Assembly: GCA_963969495.1 (NCBI GenBank)
Contig: OZ018319.1
Location: 200,916,736-200,980,735 of the forward strand
Reading direction: 5' to 3'
Length of the DNA: 64,000 nucleotides
From: Ceratothoa steindachneri
Lineage: Eukaryota; Arthropoda; Malacostraca; Isopoda; Cymothoidae
In this document: in pieces, positions 37,260 to 49,137 of the stretch
Numbering within the stretch: the first letter of the stretch is position 1
Layout: each line of letters begins with the position of its first letter
Notes under the pieces: model-generated
Databases searched by the model: none
Seen by the model: the letters and a program-made list of their open reading frames with translations, nothing else
Told to the model about the DNA's origin: nothing
Program-made: the position numbers and the translations under genes

Positions 37260-38746
37260 GAAGAGTACAACATACCAAAAAGCTACCCATGGATGAAAGG
37301 TATCTTCAGGTACTTCCAATTGTGCCTAGTAAATACAAAATCCCTTTTCACGCACTAGCAGTAGTTAGCCAGAAAAATGATACCCCAACGCCCTTAGTAC
37401 CGTTCCTCTATCACACGGATATCTTGGTGAAAGCGCTCATCCTGTTGCTCACTGAAGTATACACAATTCTTGGGAAAATAGTCCGAGTGGAACTGAAGGA
37501 AGTGCAATTTTACTGAAATGCGTGCACCAAGTTTGTGGGAATTCTCCATTAACTCATCAACCGCCTTCTCATACTGAGGGCATCTGTGATTGCCAAGGAA
37601 GTTTGCAATCTGACTTAAGGGACAACCAGGGAGAGAGTCCAGCAGGAGTCAGTGCTTCATCAAAACTGGTGTCCTTGATGAGCTCCCTAACCTGAGAACC
37701 ATAAAATACACCTGCTTCAGTTTTTCCGTGCTGACTCGTGGAAACATCTGACAGAGGAAATCTAATTATCTACCTTCCCTGTCCATTACCCTGGCAAATT
37801 TCTTCATTAAACCGACTTAAATGTGGAAGGGTGGACGCAATATCTTGCTCGGTTGAACCAGAGGGTGGAACCTAACGTTGTGTGAACCAGGTTCTAATCC
37901 TTGTTTTGACGACTAGTCTTGTCTGACATAATGCTGGTCGTCAGCCCGACTGTCCCACAATACATAAAACATGGATACTTTTTGTATCAACCTTGAAGGC
38001 CTAGGATGGGTCCAACAACTTTAAGATCCCCACATCTTATTAAAAACTGCCTTGAGACTTATGTTAGATAAGTCATTGAAAAGTCTCCATTCCATAGTAT
38101 CATACTTCAGGCCCATTAAGTTCAGCAGGTCAGCAATGTTGTTAAAATAGACCAGTAAAGAGGCTTCATCAAACGTGAAAAATTTCCTAAATTCTTTCTC
38201 GCGATCCCGATACCAATAGAATGTTGTCCCTGGTGCCACCATACATTTCTCTCGAAAACATGAACCCATTGGCTGAGCAGATTCTTTGGAAAGGTTCAAA
38301 TCTCGTGTCAGGTCGTTGAGCTCGGCTTGCGTAAATGGCACTAGTTGGTCGTCTTCTCCTAGCTTGTATGCATCAAACTCAGCTGAATTGGTACTGATAC
38401 TAGCCTTGGAACCAGAGCTAAAACCCATAGAAAAATCAGGCTCAGGAACAGGAATAGCGGATCTATGTGGGACTGGTTTTATAGCAGAAGAAACATTGGG
38501 GAATTGAACATGGTGCTCGTTCTTGCGATTGATGCCTTTCAAATTTGTCATGCATAAGTAGCAGTCGGTGACTTGGTTTCTACACCATTGGGACACCAAA
38601 TGGCATACTCTTCCTAGTTTCACTCCAAAGTAAGTATGATATACCTTTTTCACAAAATCCGTGATTTTTGCTTGACGGTCTGGAAGAGTGACAAATTGGC
38701 AGATGTAACAAAACCCATTCAGATGATTCTTACACGTACGACCCAT
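37260..38746 (-). pseudogene. uncharacterised cysteine-containing protein, broken copy
   Basis: The first 241 codons (38,746-38,021) are open from an ATG. They start MGRTCKNHLNGFCYICQFV, with Cys pairs near residues 5-15 and again near 62-65 (CYLCMTNLKGINRKN), suggesting zinc binding. An acidic, low-complexity linker and an LTRDLNLSKESA helix follow. After a stop, the rest can be followed in shifting frames: PCFLC/VLWDSRA-like residues near 37,960, VGLMKKFARVMDREG near 37,800, QIANFLGNHRCPQYEKAVDE near 37,600, then DERFHQDIRVIEERY near 37,400-37,440 and a final ANYC block. From memory similar proteins recur in arthropod and other invertebrate genomes with no known function. At least four lesions make this a pseudogene. 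Confidence 0.65.
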
Positions 38747-38749
38747 TGT

Positions 38750-39799
38750 AATGCAAATCTAGACCTGAGAAGATGAAGAAAATAGGTTATATATGGTTAT
38801 TCATTACTAGATGTGACAAAACAGAATTAATAAACGGTTAAATGATAGCGCTATTTTGGAATATACGTTCTAATATAAATCGAGCATATCTTAGAAAGCA
38901 GACCTGACCAAACAAAACTAGTTATTTTCTTAAATTTAACGTGCAAAATTATTATAAATTAGTTAGAAAACAGTGTTATATTTCAAAGCTGAGCTGTTCC
39001 CAGGATATGACACTTACATTAATTGTATTCATCTATGTCACTTTCTGACTAAATTCTATACTTGATGTTTTTCCGAATTCCAATGATATCACCGCAAAAA
39101 ACATGCCCTGCAAGCAGGAAACTCAAGACACTGCTAAATATTCCCTTTTTCCTATAATATTTCTCTGAAAAATAGTTTTGGATTCTGAGAAAAGATAAAA
39201 ATCCTTTTCTTGTGGACGTCGTATATTTCCGGTGCCAGACACTTTACAAGATCTTGTATAAAAAATGTATGTCCACTCACTTTTCATAAAGGCAGCAAAT
39301 AAACCGGCTATGTTTGAGAGTTATCTATCCATCTTACGTTATTTTTGGTAAATCCTCCTTAAAATCCTGTAAAAACTCTTCCCGCCCAACATAGAAATGG
39401 AAAATTTTCATTAAATTAGTCAACAGTTCGTCGTAAGTAATATCCTATTTGTCAGAGATCAGAGAGAGAGAGAGAGAGAGAAAGAGAGGAAGATACGCGC
39501 TGCCTCGCTCTTCAATAGAGAGAGAGACAACAGACACCAGGGCAACCCTTTTTGTTTGCCCTAATGGAGGTGCGAAATTATGAGACGACGTGAGACGCTG
39601 CGATGACCTTAAATGTGGCCATCACGGAACGCTGAGACAAGTGTGAGAGACCAGAAGGTCCCATTTAAAGTCGGTCAAAGTTCGCCTCGCCGGCTTAAGA
39701 AACTTCTCGCGCTTGCGCTAAAAGGCTGTGTCTATTCTCGTCTGCCGATGCGTCTGACACTTTCCCCTCTCCCCTTCGGATGGAGTGGGGAAACCCCCA
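38750..39799. other. no gene recognised; (GA)n at 39,458-39,489
   Basis: AT-rich DNA until about 39,450, then a GA-rich tract (AGAGAGAGAG repeats) and rising GC content leading into the promoter-like region. No coding signature. Confidence 0.5.
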
Positions 39800-40600
39800 T
39801 TCAACCCCTATAAATCCTCCGGTGCCAGGGTTGGAAGGCAGTATCCGCCGTCTTCCCTGCCCCGTCAGTACCCGTTCTTCGCGTCCCATTGGACTCACAG
39901 AATCCCTCAAGTTTGCAGTATTCTCGTTACTTCACGTGAGTCTACCTCGACCCGCTTTACCCGCTCCTCGAACGCAACGCGCTTAATATCGATTCGTGTT
40001 ACTCGAAAGCAAAGTTTAAGTTCATCCCCGTAATAGTCATTATACAGAGAATATTTGTTGAACTTTCCCCCCAAGGCAAGGATTACTCCCTCGAACCACG
40101 TTTTCGAGGTAACAGCAATGCGTAACTCTCCTGTGCAAGTGCTCTCTTGCCTCCTTCCTCTCCAAATGTAGGCCTCTTCATCGGCTTAGTTACGCTCAAG
40201 GTCGTTCGAACCTCCCTCCGTCAATATTGTCCGTTTGCTTGTACGGTGACCGTCCTCACTAAGTCCTCATCTCCTGAACTCTTGAGGCCCGTGTGCCTCT
40301 AGTATGTGTATACCTCATTCTAAAACTCCTTTTAACCTTGTAAAATAATATTGATTTGCATATCAGTAAAGTTATTTTTATACCCGTTTTCTGTTATCTC
40401 GGAACTCCAAAATAGTCGACTATTTGCCAACCTACTCTCAGTTAATTTGCTCTCTGCTTATATTGTAAGCTTCCAACGCACTTGTAAAGCAGAAAGGGTG
40501 AACTTGACCCTATTTTACGACATCTATATGAAACTGGTGTAAGGTGTGTATGGTTAACCAACGACATCTATATTAATCTGGTGTAAGGTGTGAGGGGTTA
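39800..40600 (+). promoter_or_regulatory. GC-rich promoter-like or LTR-like region
   Basis: CTATAAAT near 39,807 is TATA-like. A TCAGTA (39,865-39,870) resembles an arthropod initiator but lies about 58 bp downstream of the TATA, farther than usual. CACGTGAGT near 39,934 could be a splice donor. Farther on, 40,500-40,600 contains a ~51-bp tandem duplication with TGGTGTAAGGTGTG in each unit, which resembles the primer-binding edge of some LTR retrotransposons. I cannot decide between a host first exon and an LTR, and no gag-pol trace follows. Confidence 0.3.
40505..40595. repeat. two-unit ~51-bp tandem repeat
   Basis: ACGACATCTATATGAAACTGG and ACGACATCTATATTAATCTGG each lead into TGTAAGGTGTG and GGTTAA. 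Similar but not identical units. Confidence 0.8.
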
Positions 40601-41633
40601 AACTATGACACTATTGATATACCTGTTTTGGTATTATTTTGTCAAGACTAAGATGGTGCACTTTTGCCACCATTCACGACTTTACACCGACCCGAATTTG
40701 TGCCAAAATGGGGTTCTCCAGTATATATTAGTTTCACTTATTTCTTTGATCTTGGTTTTGACCGACGCTTCATCTGGGAGTCACCTATTTTATATCCAAG
40801 CCGTGAACGTTCTTTGTACTTGGAGTTCAGCACGCAGGGACCGGATAAGTCTACTCTTCTCTTCAAAAGCTCATTTCTTGGTTATATGCGAGATTACGGG
40901 TGTTTTCCAGGCATTTGCACTAAAGGATGAATTCTGGTAAGTGGATGCATGGCAAAGAAGATGGGGAACGGTTGACGGGAATCAAAAGGTGTCTGTCATT
41001 GCGCTGTAAGTTTCCACGTGACATACCCCCCATCTACTGCGTCTTGGAGTCATTCTTTTGTCGCCTATGAATCGGAAACACACGCCATACGCAGCGCCAT
41101 CTGATGAAGCACCTCCTTGAGAATTACTATGAATCCTACTCGATCCGCCAGACTGTCCTCGTCTGGGGGATCTTCGCACGCGTTACTTGTCCCAGCACCG
41201 GGACCAATGGGGATGCTATCACTTGTTCCTTGTACTAGGAACGCGTTCGAGTCTTTCCGATTGTGGAATGGTCTAGGTCTCTTCCACTGTATTTAGTTTA
41301 GGGGGGGAAGGTCTTGGGCGAATAAATAGGCCCCTAAGGGAGCCGGCCCTTTGACCTTGATTCTTCACTTTCCTTTTTTTTCGTCTTGGCTTTTTTTATT
41401 TATGTTGGCTGTAGTTTGAATTATTTTTTTTATTTATTTAGCCTGCGTTGGCTAAAATATATAATAAAAGAGAATAATTTGCAACTTCCGTGGCTATGCC
41501 CTTACTGGGAGCAGTAAAAAGAGAGTTTGATACTTCTTGCGAAATGTGTAGGTATGACAATTTCCTACTCCCCTCGGATTACATTGCAATCACATTGCGA
41601 AAGATTTCTCTATTACCTCACTCCAATATATAA

Positions 41634-41664
<31 letters not shown>

Positions 41665-41814
41665 TGCACTCTCACAAACACGCCTCTCGACTCTCTGCTA
41701 GTCAGACTAAATAGCTGAATTGATGATTAACATAGTTAAGATCCATTAAAAAATACAATTAAATTTTGTTTTGCCCTTTGAACTTTTTCGTTTTAATGTC
41801 TTCATTCCTATTTA
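40601..41814. other. no gene recognised; GC-rich block at 41,145-41,460
   Basis: The two overlapping open frames at 40,605-40,940 (111 and 88 codons) match nothing I know. The block 41,145-41,460 aligns loosely with 19,374-19,740: TTGTCCC, CCGGGAC, GGGG, CTATCACTTGT and a T-rich end all fall in the same order. A (CT)n lies at 41,637-41,664. Confidence 0.4.
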
Positions 41815-42510
41815 TTCGCTTTCCATTCCAATTTAGTCCATTTCACAAAGTGAGCAAAAGTCAGAATTGGATAGCTTATGTTTATCAACCGCGTTTGATT
41901 ATTGCCTACAAATTCTTTATTGTGTCCAAATCTAGCGAATTCCGGGGCCAAGGTCTCAAAGGTTTGATGTTATTTTCAGCTAAGAACGTTGTTATTGCTT
42001 TTGCCTTGTGACAAAGTGCGCCATCATGCGGAAAATGCAATCATCATCCCCAAATTGGTCATGAAATTTTTGGAAAAGGTGGTGATGAAGCACGTTTTGG
42101 TACCATTTTGAGTTCATGACGGTGTTCTTAGGGAAAGTGTTAGTACTACATTTCCCTTAGATACGAAACAGCCTCAGACATAGAGAGTGTCCCGATGCTT
42201 CGCCATGAGAACGATACAGGACTCATGAAAGCGCTCCCCTTTTCTCCTCCTATCGAGAGATCTTCGAGAAGCTCAAAACAAGCGGAAGGGAACTTCGTCA
42301 GAACGTATCAAATTCCCCAAATCTTCAACAACCAATTCTATATTTTTCAAAGCCAATACATAGAGTGATAAGAGACTTCTTAGTCTTCTCTACTTGTTAC
42401 TATACTCGAGAAGTCTTCACCTCACTGTGCGCCCTGAAGCATTCAAACTTGCCTCTTTCCAATCGTGACCAAGCTTGGCACTAGCGGCAACCCGATTCTT
42501 GACCTACGAC
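41815..42510 (-). pseudogene. Tc1-like transposase, broken
   Basis: Read on the minus strand: ASAKLGHDWKEASLNASG then RTVR.RLLEYSNK; DEVPFRLF near 42,290; RRKGERFHESCI; GCFVSKGNVV; NTVMNSKWYQNVLHHHLF near 42,110; DQFGDDDCIF; HKAKAITTFLAENNIK; and PWPRNSLDLDTIKNL.AIIKRG near 41,900. The last block is the Tc1 'WPGNSPDLNPIENLWAIIK' signature, where the catalytic Glu reads Lys. Frameshifts separate the blocks, so it is inactive. Terminal inverted repeats were not found. Confidence 0.85.
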
Positions 42511-43218
42511 CTTACCACTCTGTAGGAATATAATATTTAATAGTGAGACCAGTTTCGGCATGGAGTTTATCTTGCAATCTTCTGTCGTATACTGATAATA
42601 GATACATACTCACGAAACATAAAATATGTATAAGAAATCAGATTATATTTCCTAATCAGGGGGGGGGTAAATTTCAGGTCATTAAGAATATCTTTTAAGA
42701 GTAAATTTTTGGTGAAGATACATTGAAATTGCTCATCGGAGAGATAAAAATTTGGGTCTTTTATAATTAATAGGATTCAATAACTTTTCTTTTACAAAAA
42801 TCCTTACACGGGTAATTTATTTAGCCCGGGGAAAATCTGAGGGATGTTAACAAAAATTGTTTATCCCTTACATTTTCCCAGTTATTAAAAGGTGCAAAGA
42901 GTGTCCTCTTCCCCAACGGCATCATTTTCAAAACCTTTCGACTATTAAAAAATCGTTCACTTCAACTAAAGCCAGAGAGAAAACTATTGGGGCAAGGATC
43001 GCATTAATCCCATGTAAACTGCATTTTCTTTCTACGTAAGCGAGACAGTTACTGATTTGGAAAAGAGGATTTAGGTACACAGAAGCCATGTTAGATGTAC
43101 AAGTGATGCGTCAATATCTATACACATACCAATAATATTAACAATGCAATAGATTTTTCCAAGGCCCCCAGTATAATTTTAAACATTTACTCGACTCGTT
43201 ATTGAGTTTAAGAAATAG

Positions 43219-43219
<1 letters not shown>
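42511..43219. other. no gene recognised
   Basis: AT-rich DNA with a G-run near 42,660. Nothing identifiable in six frames. Confidence 0.45.

Positions 43220-43293
<74 letters not shown>
43220..43293. repeat. (TA)n microsatellite
   Basis: A 74-bp TA run. Confidence 0.98.
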
Positions 43294-43295
<2 letters not shown>

Positions 43296-43696
43296 AAAAA
43301 TTCAATATTAGTTACAATATGAATAATAAGTCAAACTCAACAAGAGAGGAAACAGAAATGAAACCAGAATGTTAAGCAAGTAGTTAAATATAAGTTAATT
43401 TACGGATATATGATATTAAAAAATATGTTAAAAACAGTTGAATGCAAGGGATAAAGCGATCAATAAATATGAGTTTGACTGGGAAAGGAAAATTTAAAAT
43501 TTGAAACTTAATTAAACATTATTCCCGGCAATAACAAATATGAATAATAAATATGAATTAAACTTAATGGGAATACAAGAAATTTGTTTTAAAGTAATAC
43601 CCGACAAAATTTCTCCTGCGAATTAAGTTTCCAAGGAACGACTCAATCATTGGTATATATATGTGTGTGGAAAACTCACAAAGTATCCTCGAGTAA

Positions 43697-43757
43697 ACAA
43701 GGAAAATAAAATGAAGATTCTAAGTACTTTTAAACTTTATTTCAAGTTCATTATCAA
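43697..43757 (-). other. Penelope-like element end motif, minus strand
   Basis: On the minus strand TTGATAATGAACTTGAAATA is followed by AAGTTTAAAAGTACTTAG and then TTCATTTTATTTTCCTTG. A short TATATATATGTGTG lies beyond it at 43,654-43,670. The PLE coding trace on the plus strand starts immediately after, so this end is inverted with respect to the coding sequence. Confidence 0.75.
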
Positions 43758-44450
43758 CCTTTCTTCACAACAACTAGACATAACTTCAATCTCTTCTCTT
43801 GGTATTGGCTTAAACTTGTCCATGCCTTATCTACCGTGCAGTGTACCTATTACCAAGAAGTTTGTTGATTTAGAAAAAAATCATCAATACTCCTAGTGAG
43901 TATATTTCGATTGCCTCAAGGCTTCAAGTACCAGCTTATGACTACCTCTTCACATTCAATTATCCCATACTTTACCTCCGTGATATAAACGACCTCAAGA
44001 ATAATCCAACTATTCATATCGCCAAAACCCTCAAATGGGGTGCAATAGTTATAATCAGATAAACAAACATATTGTGATCAAAGGATTGAATTAACTACCG
44101 ATGACCCTACCTATGTGCTTTCGAAGAAAAATCAATTGGAACAAGTGAATATTGATTTTCATACAAAGTTCGTTCTTAAGCATTACCCAGACCTAATTTC
44201 TAAATATAAATCCATAAATGCTTCTCTATCGTATCTTTATGGCCTTGTTAAAGAAAACCACAAAACCAATAATCCTTTACGGAATATTGTTAGTTTTAGG
44301 GACTCTGTTTCATATGGTTATCTTAATGGTTAACGACTTACTTTACCCCTCTTGTAAGGTACACATCTGATCGACGGATATTTAATAGTTTTAACCTAAT
44401 AAAAAAGAAGGTCTGCTGACCAAAGTCGCGTACTCTCACTTATTTTGATT
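43758..44450 (+). pseudogene. Penelope-like element, N-terminal domain and RT entry
   Basis: ISSLGIGLNLSMP near 43,795 fits the N-terminal block of PLE proteins. Frameshifts follow, then TTDDPTYVLSKK near 44,095, then LSYLYGLVKENHKTNNPLRNIVSFRDSVSYG near 44,232-44,322, the PLE 'LYGLPKTHK..NPLRPI' RT block (given in parts here: LYGLVKENHK and NPLRNIV). FNSFNLI follows near 44,382. The frame is then interrupted by the 121-bp satellite and resumes at about 48,466, same strand. Confidence 0.8.
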
Positions 44451-47400
44451 TATGACCTTATGATCTTCAAAATTTTCAATAACTCCCAGACTAACCTTGG
44501 GAATTATATCATTTGGAAGAATGTAAAAATACACAAGGGTTTCAAATTTCGTTAGAAGCGACCGAATAGTTATGATATTATTGCCAAAACAACAGAATTT
44601 AAAGACTAATCTTGAGAGGTCCTTTCAATTATATAATTCGAAAGAAAATGTAAAACAACAAAAGAGTTACAAATTTCGTTAAAATCCACCAGATTAATTA
44701 TGGAGTTATCGCCAAATAATTCACTGACTACACTTGGAGGGACTTTGGCATGTATATCATTCGAATGTGAATATAAAATAACATAAGAGTTTCAGATTTA
44801 GTTAGAATCGGCTGACTAGTTATGATGTCATTGCCAAAAGCATACAATTCCCGGGCTAACCTTGTGAGATCCTTGGCAATTATATCATTCGAAAGAAAAT
44901 ATAAAATAACAAGAGTTTCAAATTTCCTAAGAATCGGCAAGATTAATTATGATCTTATCACCAAATAATTCTCTGATTAAACTCGAGATGACCTTGGCAA
45001 TTATATATTTAGAAAGAGAATGTAAAAGAACATAAGGATTTCAAATTTCGTTAGAATCGAGCGAATAGTTGAGAAGTTATCGACAAATAAATCTCTGACT
45101 AACATTGGGATGACTTTGGCAATTATATCATTCAAAAGGGGATGTAAAATAGATAAAAGTTTCAAATTTCGTTAAAATCGGCTGAATAGTTATGATGTTA
45201 TAGCCAAAACAAAAGAATTCCATGGCTAACCTTGGAAAGACCATGGCAATTATATCATTCGAATGAAAATGTAAAACAACTTAAGAGTTTCAAATTTCGT
45301 TAAAATCGGCTGAATAGTTATGATGTTATAGCCAAAACAAAAGAATTCCATGGCTAACCTTGGAAAGACCATGGCAATTATATCATTCGAATGAAAATGT
45401 AAATCAACTTAAGAGTTTCAAATTTCGTTAAAATCGGCTGAATAATTATGAAGTTATCGCCAAATAGTTCTCTAGGTAACCTTGGGAGTACCTTAACAAT
45501 TATATCATCCGAAAGAGAAAGTAAAACAACATAAGAGTTTCGGATTTCCTTAGAATCTGTCGAATCGTTATGATCTTATTGCTAAAACAAAATAATTCCA
45601 GGGTTAAATTAGTAAGACTTTAGCAATTATATCATTTGAAAGAGAATGAAAAACAAATTATCTCATTCGAAGAAGAATGTAAAACAACATAAGGTTTTCA
45701 AATTTTGTTAGAATCGACTGAATAGTTTTAATTTTATCGCCAAATAATTCTCTGAGTATCATCGAGAAGACGTTGTCAATTATATTATTCGAAATATAAT
45801 GTAAAACAACATAAAGGTTCTAAACTTCGCTAGAATAGGCCAAATTGTTATGCTGTTATTGCCAAAACAATATAATTCGAAGGCTAACCTTGGAAGGGCC
45901 TTGGGAATTATATCATTCAAATTAAAATGTAAAACAACATAAGGTTTCAAACTTCGTTATAATTGGTCTAATAGTTATGATGTTATTGCCAAATAATTCC
46001 CCGCCAACCTTAGTAGGACTTTGGCAATCATATCATTCGAAAGAAAAAGTCAAACAACGTAAGGGTTTCAAACTTCTTTAGAATCGTCCGAATAGATATG
46101 AAGTTATTCTCAAATAATTATCCGGCTAACTTTGGAAAGAGTTTGTCAATTATAGCATTCAAAAGAGGATGTAAAACAACATAAGTGTTTCAGATTTCGT
46201 TAGAATCGGCTAAATAATTATTAAGATATAACCAAATAATTCTCTGAGTAAATTTGGGAGGACCTTATTAATTATATCCTCCGAAATAGAATGTAAAATA
46301 GCATAAGGGTTTCAGATTTCGTGAGAATCTGTCGAATCATCATGATCCGTTTGCTAAAAAAAATAATTCCAGGGCTAACTTTGGGAGGACTTTAGCAATT
46401 ATATTATTGAAAGAGAATGAAAAATCTCCAAATACTTATGTTGTTATTGCCAAATAATTATGCGGCTAACTTAGGAGGACCTTTGCAATTATATCGTTCT
46501 AAAAAGAATGTAAAACAAAACAAGGGTTTAAAATTTCCTTAGAATCGGCTGAATAATTATGATATTATCGCCACATATTTCTCTAAGTAACCTTGCAAGG
46601 ATCTTAGCAATTATATCATTCGAAAAAGGATGTAAAACAACATGAGGGTTTCAAATTTCGTTAGAATGGGCCGAATAGTTATGAAGTTACTGCCAAATAA
46701 TTCTCTGACTATCCTTGGGAGGACTTTTGCGATTATATCATTCGAAAGAGAACGTAAAACAACATTAGAGTTTTAAATTTCGTTAGAATAGGCAGAATTG
46801 TTATGATATTATTGCCAAAACAAAATAATTCCCGGGATAACCTTTGAAGCACCTTGGGAATTATAGCTTACGAACTAGTATGTAAAACAACATACGGGTT
46901 TCAAATTTAGTTAGAATCAGCTGACTAGTTGTGATGTTATTGCCAAATAATTCCAGACTAATTTGGGATTTCATAAGGGTTTCAAATTTCTTTTAGAATC
47001 GGCTGAATAATTAATATGGTATCGCCAGAAATTTATCTGACTAACCTTGGAAGGACCTTAGCCTTTCATACTATTCGAAAAAGAATGTAAAACAACATAA
47101 GGGTTTCAAATTTCGTTACAATCGGCCAACTAGCTATGAAGTTACCTCCAAATAACTATCTGACTCTCCTTGGGAGTACTTTGGCAATTACAGTATATCA
47201 TTCGAAAGAGAATGTAAAACAACATTAAGGTTTTAAATTTCGTTAGAATAAGCAGACTTGTTATGATGTTATTGCCAAAAGAAAAGAATTCTAGAGATAA
47301 CCTTCGAAGGACCTTGGGAATTATAGCTTTCGAAATGGAATGTAAAATAACATAGGGTTTCAAATTTCGTTAGAATCGGATGAATAGTTGTGATTTTATT

Positions 47401-48465
47401 GCCGAATAATTCCTGGCTAAACTTGGAGGACCTTTGCATTTACATCTTTCGAAACAGAAAGTAAATTAACATAAGGAATTCAAATTTCATTAGAATCGGT
47501 GGAATAGTTATGATGATATTGACAAAGAGTTCCCCAACTAACTTTAGGAGGACTTTAGCAATTATATCATTTGAAGATAATATAAAACAACATAAGGTTT
47601 TGAAATTTCGTTAGAATTGGCTGAATAGTTATGATGCTATTTCTCCCCAAAATAATTAACGGGTTAAACTTGGGAGGTCCATGAATATTATATCATTGGA
47701 ATGTAAATGTAAAACCACATAAGGGTTTCAAATTTCGTTAGAATCGGCTGAATAATTATGAAGCTATCGCAAAATAATTTTCTGACTAACCTTGGTAGGA
47801 TCTTAATAATTATATGATCTGAAAGAGAATGTAAAACAACATAAGGGTTTCACTATTCCGTTAGAATCAGCTGAATAGTTATGATGTTATTACCCCCAAA
47901 AATAATTCTCAGGCTAACTTTGAGACGACTTTAGCAATTATATCCTTCGAAAGAGAATGTAAAACAACATAAGGGTTTTAAATTTCGTTAGAATGGGCCA
48001 AATAGTTATGATGTTATTGCCAAATAATCACCAGCTAATCTTGGGAGGACCTTGGAAAATATATTATTCGAAAGAGAATGTAAAATAACAAGGTTTTCAA
48101 AGTTTATTAAAATCGGCCGAATAATTATGATGTTATTGCCAAATAATTCCCCGGCTAACCTTCGGACGGAGTTTGTCAATTTTATCATTCAAAAGAGAAT
48201 TTAAAACAACATAAGGGTTTCAAATTTTGTTAGAATCGGCCTAATGCTTATGATGTTTTTTGTCAAAACAAAATAATTCCAGGGCTAACCTTGTGAGCAC
48301 TTTGGCAATTATATCTTTCGAAAGAGAATGTAAAACAACTTTTTAAGGTACACATTTCGTTAGAATCGGCGAAATAGTTGCGATGTTATTACCCAAAGAA
48401 AAAAAAAGCAAAACGGGGTCCGACGGACCGACATAGTGAGATATAGAGTTACACACGACTAAAAA
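44451..48465. repeat. 121-bp satellite array, about 33 units, inserted within a PLE
   Basis: Units contain GGCTAACCTTGGGAGGACC, TTGGCAATTATATCATTCG, AAAGAGAATGTAAAACAAC, ATAAGGGTTTCAAATTTCGT and AATCGGCTGAATAGTTATGA. Divergence is moderate, and some units are truncated or fused. The array ends with a small hairpin GGTCCGACGGACC (48,417-48,429) and ACACACGACTAA. Coding traces of one PLE flank both sides. A stray partial unit reappears at 48,748-48,805. The short open frames within are repeats, not genes. Confidence 0.95.
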
Positions 48466-48770
48466 TGCCATCCTTTACTCTTCAAACTTCACCCTTGTTA
48501 GCTTCCATGTTTGTTCCTTTTATTCCAAAGTTGTGCTCGATGACCTATTTGAATTTCTGAACGGTAAATTGTGTAACGTTGAATTACCTGTGTCCCCTAA
48601 TTTATTTTTAGAACTTATCGCTCCCTGTACTAAAGATTATACTTTTTCTCTCAATGGTAAATTTTTTCGCCCGAAATTTGCTCTAGCTATGGCTAACTGC
48701 TTATCTTCCGTTTCATCTAACTTATCTATGGATTCTTTTGAAACAGTTTATATCATTCGAAAGTGCATGT
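48466..48770 (+). pseudogene. Penelope-like element RT palm, continuation after the satellite
   Basis: KNAILYSSNFTLVSFHVCSF is followed, after a small frame change, by VVLDDLFEFLNGKL (from 48,528), then APCTKDYTFSLNGKFFRPKF and ALAMANCLSSVSSNLSM. These are RT motif A (FDVCSLFTKVP, here degraded) and motif B (GMAMGNPLSP-like). The Asp of motif A reads His. After about 48,750 the frame runs into another satellite fragment, so motif C and the GIY-YIG are missing here. Confidence 0.82.
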
Positions 48771-49137
48771 AAAACAACATAGGCTTTTAAATTTCGTTAT
48801 CTACCCCCTATTGTTAATCCTCCATAACCCTATATTTTAAGAACGAGATTTTTTGAAGGTTTGAATAAGATTTATTCTTTAAGTTCGGTTGTCACCTAAG
48901 TAGATTTAATTTTTGTATCAAAGTTATTTCTAATAATTCCTTTATAATATAAAAAAAATATAATGGTAAAGTTCAGAAATAAATATAAGTATCGAATTTT
49001 TGTGACTTTTTTAAAACTAAAAGAATTAAAAATGGTGAAGTTCAGAAAATTTATTCAAATTTTGGCATGGAAATTATTATAGCAAATTTAGATGGAGAAA
49101 AGAAAAAAGAATCATGATAGGCCGTAGGACACAGACC
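48771..49137. other. satellite fragment, then unique AT-rich DNA
   Basis: A partial 121-bp satellite unit to about 48,805, then AT-rich sequence with no recognised feature up to the LINE tail. Confidence 0.5.

Noticed and set aside
44115..48772. Idea that the 121-bp satellite encodes a repeat protein
   Set aside because: Frames break every one or two units by stops and indels, and the unit length is not held to multiples of three.
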